Below are positions 60,906 to 64,000 of a DNA stretch of 64,000 nt, one piece after another. Positions within the stretch are counted from its first letter, which is position 1. Each line of letters starts with the position of its first letter. Origin of the DNA: RGIG3701 sp031553595 (lineage in GTDB: Bacteria; Planctomycetota; Planctomycetia; Pirellulales; Thermoguttaceae); the NCBI GenBank assembly GCA_031553595.1, contig JAVBLI010000001.1, forward strand, positions 62,001 to 126,000. The letters are read 5' to 3'. The notes beneath the pieces were generated by a model. It saw only the letters and a program-made list of their open reading frames with translations, searched no databases and was not told the origin of the DNA. Position numbers and translations under genes: made by a program.

Positions 60906-63156
60906 TAAACAGCAGCTCCGAATACGTCGGCAGGGGCCAGCACGCGTCGTCGACCATTTGCTCGAGGTAATCGACGATCATCCGCAGGGCGTGCATCGCG
61001 CCGCGGTTGAACATCGTGTCGTAGGCCTTCGCCTTGGTGAGGAATTTTTTGCGTTTTTCCTCGTGATCCTCTTTTTCCTGGTCGGCTTTTTCGCCGCGCT
61101 GGGCGTTAAGCCGTTTGTCCCGCGGCTCGATGATGTAAAGCAGCTTGCCCAGTTCGTCGATCGCCTGGATGAGCAGGTCGATTTTGCGGTCGAGCTCTTC
61201 GCCCATCTGTTTTTGCAGGGAGGTGCAGACGGTCAGGGCCGGGGCGAGCTGCGCTTTGTATTTCATCACCGCGGGCAGGATTTGAGTCTGGGCCATCCGC
61301 AGGGCTGTTTTCGCCTCGATGAGGATGGTTGTGCAGTAACTTTCGGCCATGATTTCCTGGTGGGCCCGTAGCTCCGTCTCGCTGAAAACGCCGTAGGTTT
61401 CGAAAAGCCGCACGGAGTCCTCGCGGGTGAGCACTTCCAGGCAGTCGGCCGAGGAAGTGATGTTCGGCAGCCCACGCTTTTCCGCCTTGATCTTCCACTC
61501 TTGCGAGTAATTGTCGCCGTTATAAATAATCGGTGCGAACTCCGTCGCCAACTCTTCCAGCAGGTCCAGCACCACTTGCGTGAAGTCCGGCTTATCCTTG
61601 CCTTTCGCCGGCTTCGCGAGTCGCGTTTCCAGCTGCGTCGCGATGAAATCCAGGCTCTCGGCCACGCACGTATTAATGATCGTCGCCATGCCGGAGGCGT
61701 TTTGACTGGAGCCGCAGGCGCGGAACTCGAATTTGTTGCCGGTGAAGGCCACGGGGCTGGTGCGGTTTCGGTCACCGATGTGGCGATCCAGCCGCGGGAA
61801 CATGGGCAGCCGCAGGTCGATGGATTCCTTTTTCGCGGGTTTTTTGTCTTTCAGGCCGAAAAGCTCGTGATAATAACGCTCCAGATCGTACCCCAGATGA
61901 ATACTCATGATCGCCGGCGGCGCTTCGGCGGCTCCCAGACGATGATCGTTCCCGGCGGAGGCCACGGCCATACGGATGAGGCTGGCGTGCCGGTACACCG
62001 CGCGACATAGCGCCGAGCAGAACACCAGGAATTGCAGGTGCTGGGCATCCGTTTCGCCCGGCTCAAGCAGGTTTTCGCCCGTGTCCGTGCCGATGGACCA
62101 GTTGTTATGCTTCCCGGAACCGTTGACGCCCTTGAACGGCTTCTCATGCAGCAGACACATAAACCCGTGCCGCTGGGCGATCTGCTGCAGCAGTTGCATC
62201 GTCAGCATCTGATGATCCAGCGCCAGGTTCATCGTTTCGAAGGTCGGCGCCAGCTCGTACTGCCCCGGCGCAGCCTCGTTATGGCGGGTTTTGATCGGGA
62301 TGCCCAGTCGGACAAGCTCGTACTCCAGCTCGGTCATAAATGTCAGTACCCGTTCGGGAATCGCGCCGAAATAGTTGTCGTCCAGCTCCTGGCCTTTCGG
62401 CGGACTCGCCCCGAAAAGGGTTCGGCCGGTGATCATCAGATCGGGGCGCAGCATGGCCAGGCGGATGTCCACGAGGAAATATTCCTGCTCCACGCCCAGC
62501 GTACACTCCACCCGCGTGGCGGTCGTGTTTCCCATCGCTCGCAGCACCCGCAGCGCGTGCGTATTCAGGGCCTCCAGAGACCGCAGCATCGGCGTTTTCC
62601 GGTCGAGCGATTCGCCGCCCCAACTGAGGAACATCGTCGGGATGACGAGCGTCGCGCCGTTTTCGTTTTCGAGAATGAACGCCGGACTGGAGGGATCCCA
62701 GGCCGTGTAACCGCGTGCTTCGAAGGTGGCCCGCAGGCCGCCGGAAGGAAAACTGCTGGCGTCCGACTCGCCGCGGATGAGCTCGCTGCCGCTGAAACGT
62801 GCCAAAACACTGTGTCCGTGCGGCGTAATGAAGCTGTCATGCTTCTCGGCCGTGCTGCCTGTCAGAGGCTGGAACCAGTGCGAATAATGCGTCGCGCCGT
62901 GCTCCACCGCCCAGTCGCGCATCGCCGTGGCCACCGCGTCCGCAATCGCCGGATCCAGCTTTTCGCCGCGCTTGATCGTGTCCTGCAGGGACTTGAAAAT
63001 CTTTGCCGGCAGCCGCTCCCGCTGCACCCCCTCATGGAACACCAGCGAGGCATACACCCCGGTAATGCCCTGGGTGAAATCGCAGAGACGGGGCTTGTTT
63101 TTCGATGAAAACGGGGCGTTGCTGATAAGCCGAACGGCGTCGTGACGAGTGTTCAT
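60898..63156 (-). CDS. glnN: Glutamine synthetase type III
   Basis: A protein of 752 residues, the usual length of GSIII, roughly 1.6 times GSI. It shows the GSIII blocks: RLCDFTQGITGVYASLVFHE near the start, SSFPSGGLRATFEARGYTAW, VECTLGVEQEYFLVD, NEAAPGQYELAPTFETMNLA, FKGVNGSGKHNNWSIGTDTG and RNRTSPVAFTGNKFEFRACG. It joins ammonia to glutamate with ATP in the cytosol. Many planctomycetes and Bacteroidetes use this form. No PII or glutamate synthase gene is near. The upstream region holds a weak promoter (TATAGT at 63205-63210). Confidence 0.96.
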   Translation of the reverse strand: MNTRHDAVRLISNAPFSSKNKPRLCDFTQGITGVYASLVFHEGVQRERLPAKIFKSLQDTIKRGEKLDPAIADAVATAMRDWAVEHGATHYSHWFQPLTGSTAEKHDSFITPHGHSVLARFSGSELIRGESDASSFPSGGLRATFEARGYTAWDPSSPAFILENENGATLVIPTMFLSWGGESLDRKTPMLRSLEALNTHALRVLRAMGNTTATRVECTLGVEQEYFLVDIRLAMLRPDLMITGRTLFGASPPKGQELDDNYFGAIPERVLTFMTELEYELVRLGIPIKTRHNEAAPGQYELAPTFETMNLALDHQMLTMQLLQQIAQRHGFMCLLHEKPFKGVNGSGKHNNWSIGTDTGENLLEPGETDAQHLQFLVFCSALCRAVYRHASLIRMAVASAGNDHRLGAAEAPPAIMSIHLGYDLERYYHELFGLKDKKPAKKESIDLRLPMFPRLDRHIGDRNRTSPVAFTGNKFEFRACGSSQNASGMATIINTCVAESLDFIATQLETRLAKPAKGKDKPDFTQVVLDLLEELATEFAPIIYNGDNYSQEWKIKAEKRGLPNITSSADCLEVLTREDSVRLFETYGVFSETELRAHQEIMAESYCTTILIEAKTALRMAQTQILPAVMKYKAQLAPALTVCTSLQKQMGEELDRKIDLLIQAIDELGKLLYIIEPRDKRLNAQRGEKADQEKEDHEEKRKKFLTKAKAYDTMFNRGAMHALRMIVDYLEQMVDDACWPLPTYSELLFMR

Positions 63157-63204
63157 GGGGGAATGGTGGTTTGTGGATGGTGGATTGGATGTTACACAAG
63201 CTCC

Positions 63205-63233
63205 ACTATACCATATTTATGCAGGATTTTCCA
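63205..63233 (-). promoter_or_regulatory. Possible promoter for glnN
   Basis: On the minus strand, TGGAAA (63228-63233), a 17-bp spacer and TATAGT (63205-63210), about 50 bp before the ATG. The -35 box is weak. Confidence 0.4.
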
Positions 63234-63297
63234 GACACCCCGCGAAAACCCCGCCGATGACGGAAATTTTAGCGGATCGATGGAAATCCCCCCCCCT

Positions 63298-63418
63298 GAA
63301 ACAGCAGCCGGGAGCGTAGCGGAACGGTAGTGACGCGCAGAGACCGGATAGAATCGCCGGAATTTTTCCCACTTCTATCCGGTCTCTGCGCTAACGCTCC
63401 GCTCCCGGCTGCTGTTTC
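63298..63418 (-). repeat. 120-bp palindromic element, copy 11 (GAGACC stem type)
   Basis: GAAACAGCAGCCGGGAGCGT pairs with CGCTCCCGGCTGCTGTTTC, and the inner stem GAGACCGGATAGAA is matched by TTCTATCCGGTCTC. The core is reversed relative to copies 1-3. Confidence 0.93.
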
Positions 63419-63435
63419 CGGACGAGTCATCGAAC

Positions 63436-63599
63436 TTACCAGCCCTAAGCGTTAGCGCCGGGCAAACTGGAGTGCAAACCCGCGTGTGCAGCCAGTGTTC
63501 AAAACGACGAAAAACCCTGTGTTTTCTCATCCTGCGGAACCTGGTTACAACAGAACTTCATGTTCAAACGTGCCCGGCGCTAACGCGTAGGGCTGGTAA
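63436..63599. repeat. 164-bp element with 29-bp terminal inverted repeats
   Basis: The left arm (63436-63464) begins TTACCAGCCCTAAGCGTTAG. The right arm (63571-63599) is its complement with one mismatch in 29. The 106 bp between has no open frame of note. It looks like a MITE-type or structured RNA element. No second copy is in the window. Confidence 0.75.
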
Positions 63600-63726
63600 A
63601 GGCGGGTTTACATGGATTCTAAAACTGCGATAAAGACCTTTCATGCTGGTAAAGATTTTGCACGAATATTGATTTGAAAAAAAACGAGAAATTTGCAGTT
63701 TTTTTTGCTTTTTTTTGAAAAAATAC

Positions 63727-63755
63727 TTGGAAGCGGAACGAAACTAGGGTATAAT
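63727..63755 (+). promoter_or_regulatory. Sigma-70-like promoter for the right-edge gene
   Basis: TTGGAA (63727-63732), a 17-bp spacer and TATAAT (63750-63755), 65 bp before the ATG. Confidence 0.7.
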
Positions 63756-63820
63756 GAGTGCGTTATGTATTTTAACATGGTAGTAATGAAAGACTTTTTT
63801 GTGAGGTCGTAAAAAGATAA

Positions 63821-64000
63821 ATGGAAACGAATCACCTTGAAAATAGTAATGGGAAGAAAGTGGACAAAGTGCGTCGTAAGCTGCTCATCGGGGCCGCGAC
63901 GACTCCGCTGATCATGACACTGTGTGCGTCGAAGGTCATGGGGCAGGGGATACCCAATATTCGTGGATTGATGGAAAACCCCAGTAAAGCGGCGCATGAC
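63821..64000 (+). CDS. Exported protein, N-terminal part (runs off right edge)
   Basis: An ATG at 63821 opens a frame of 60 codons to the window edge. It starts METNHLENSNGKKVDKVRRK, then LLIGAATTPLIMTLCASKVM, so it has a basic region with RRK before a hydrophobic stretch: a signal peptide or a twin-arginine-like leader. The mature part begins near GQGIPNIRGLM. Too little is visible to name it. The strong promoter upstream supports it being a real gene. Confidence 0.65.
   Translation, partial: METNHLENSNGKKVDKVRRKLLIGAATTPLIMTLCASKVMGQGIPNIRGLMENPSKAAHD

Noticed and set aside
5521..63418. Palindromic repeats considered as a CRISPR array
   Set aside because: The copies are kilobases apart, about 120 bp long and unevenly spaced; no cas genes are present.
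1..64000. tRNA, rRNA or tmRNA genes
   Set aside because: No T-loop consensus (GGTTCGAATCC-like) or rRNA signature was seen by eye; a tRNAscan or Rfam run would be decisive.

Overview
The window looks like a chromosomal segment of a planctomycete (Planctomycetota). The support is a set of protein types typical of that phylum: a HYExAFE-family protein, two Ser/Thr kinases (one preceded by a zinc ribbon), a two-domain DUF1080 protein, a DUF1573 protein beside a tetraheme cytochrome, twin-arginine Gfo/Idh/MocA and phosphoesterase proteins, a type III glutamine synthetase, and zinc-ribbon proteins with long disordered linkers. GC content is moderately high in genes and lower in the longer intergenic gaps. 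No rRNA, tRNA, CRISPR array, integrase or transposase gene was recognised.

Layout. 1-12.8 kb (minus strand): the N-terminal end of a kinase, a cupin membrane protein and ThpR, a membrane protein, a Gfo/Idh/MocA oxidoreductase, a DUF1080 hydrolase, an exported Pcm-like methyltransferase coupled to a membrane GTPase, a tetraheme cytochrome fused to a degenerate phosphoesterase domain with its DUF1573 partner, a small conserved-looking protein and an FHA protein. 12.8-15.1 kb: a repeat, a small GTG-start gene with its terminator, then 1.6 kb with no convincing gene. 15.1-20.8 kb: a FliA/WhiG-type sigma factor, an iron-type alcohol dehydrogenase, MscL with a zinc-ribbon tail, a DUF58 protein and an Opp/Dpp-type permease. 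20.9-30.7 kb: a tandem array of six paralogous membrane proteins, one truncated, that I cannot assign to a named family. 30.8-45.9 kb (minus strand): a large secreted ankyrin protein, a hemolysin-III homologue, RdgB, a CtpA-like protease, GalM and GalE, a sialate O-acetylesterase, a zinc-ribbon protein, an SDR with an altered active site and a lipoprotein. 46.5-52.1 kb (plus strand): a second kinase, then a 647-aa unknown protein, GDP-mannose dehydratase and a ComEA-like protein in a row. 52.1-63.2 kb: a coupled pair (secretin-like plus a possible PQQ-like protein), a second iron-type dehydrogenase, a Tat phosphoesterase, a small protein, the HYExAFE protein, an RpiB-like isomerase with two good start sites, and GlnN. 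The right edge holds the start of an exported protein behind a strong promoter.

The most notable features are two. (1) The 20.9-30.7 kb paralogue array is built from repeated units of a transmembrane pair plus a possibly PH-like beta domain, each full unit ending in a helix with the motif EARWMRDE. (2) The intergenic spaces are colonised by at least four repeat classes. The most striking is an approximately 120-bp imperfect palindrome present in ten copies plus a remnant. It occurs in two stem variants that change on both arms, it supplies the stop codon of the ankyrin gene, and it sits at both ends of the paralogue array module and inside its broken member.
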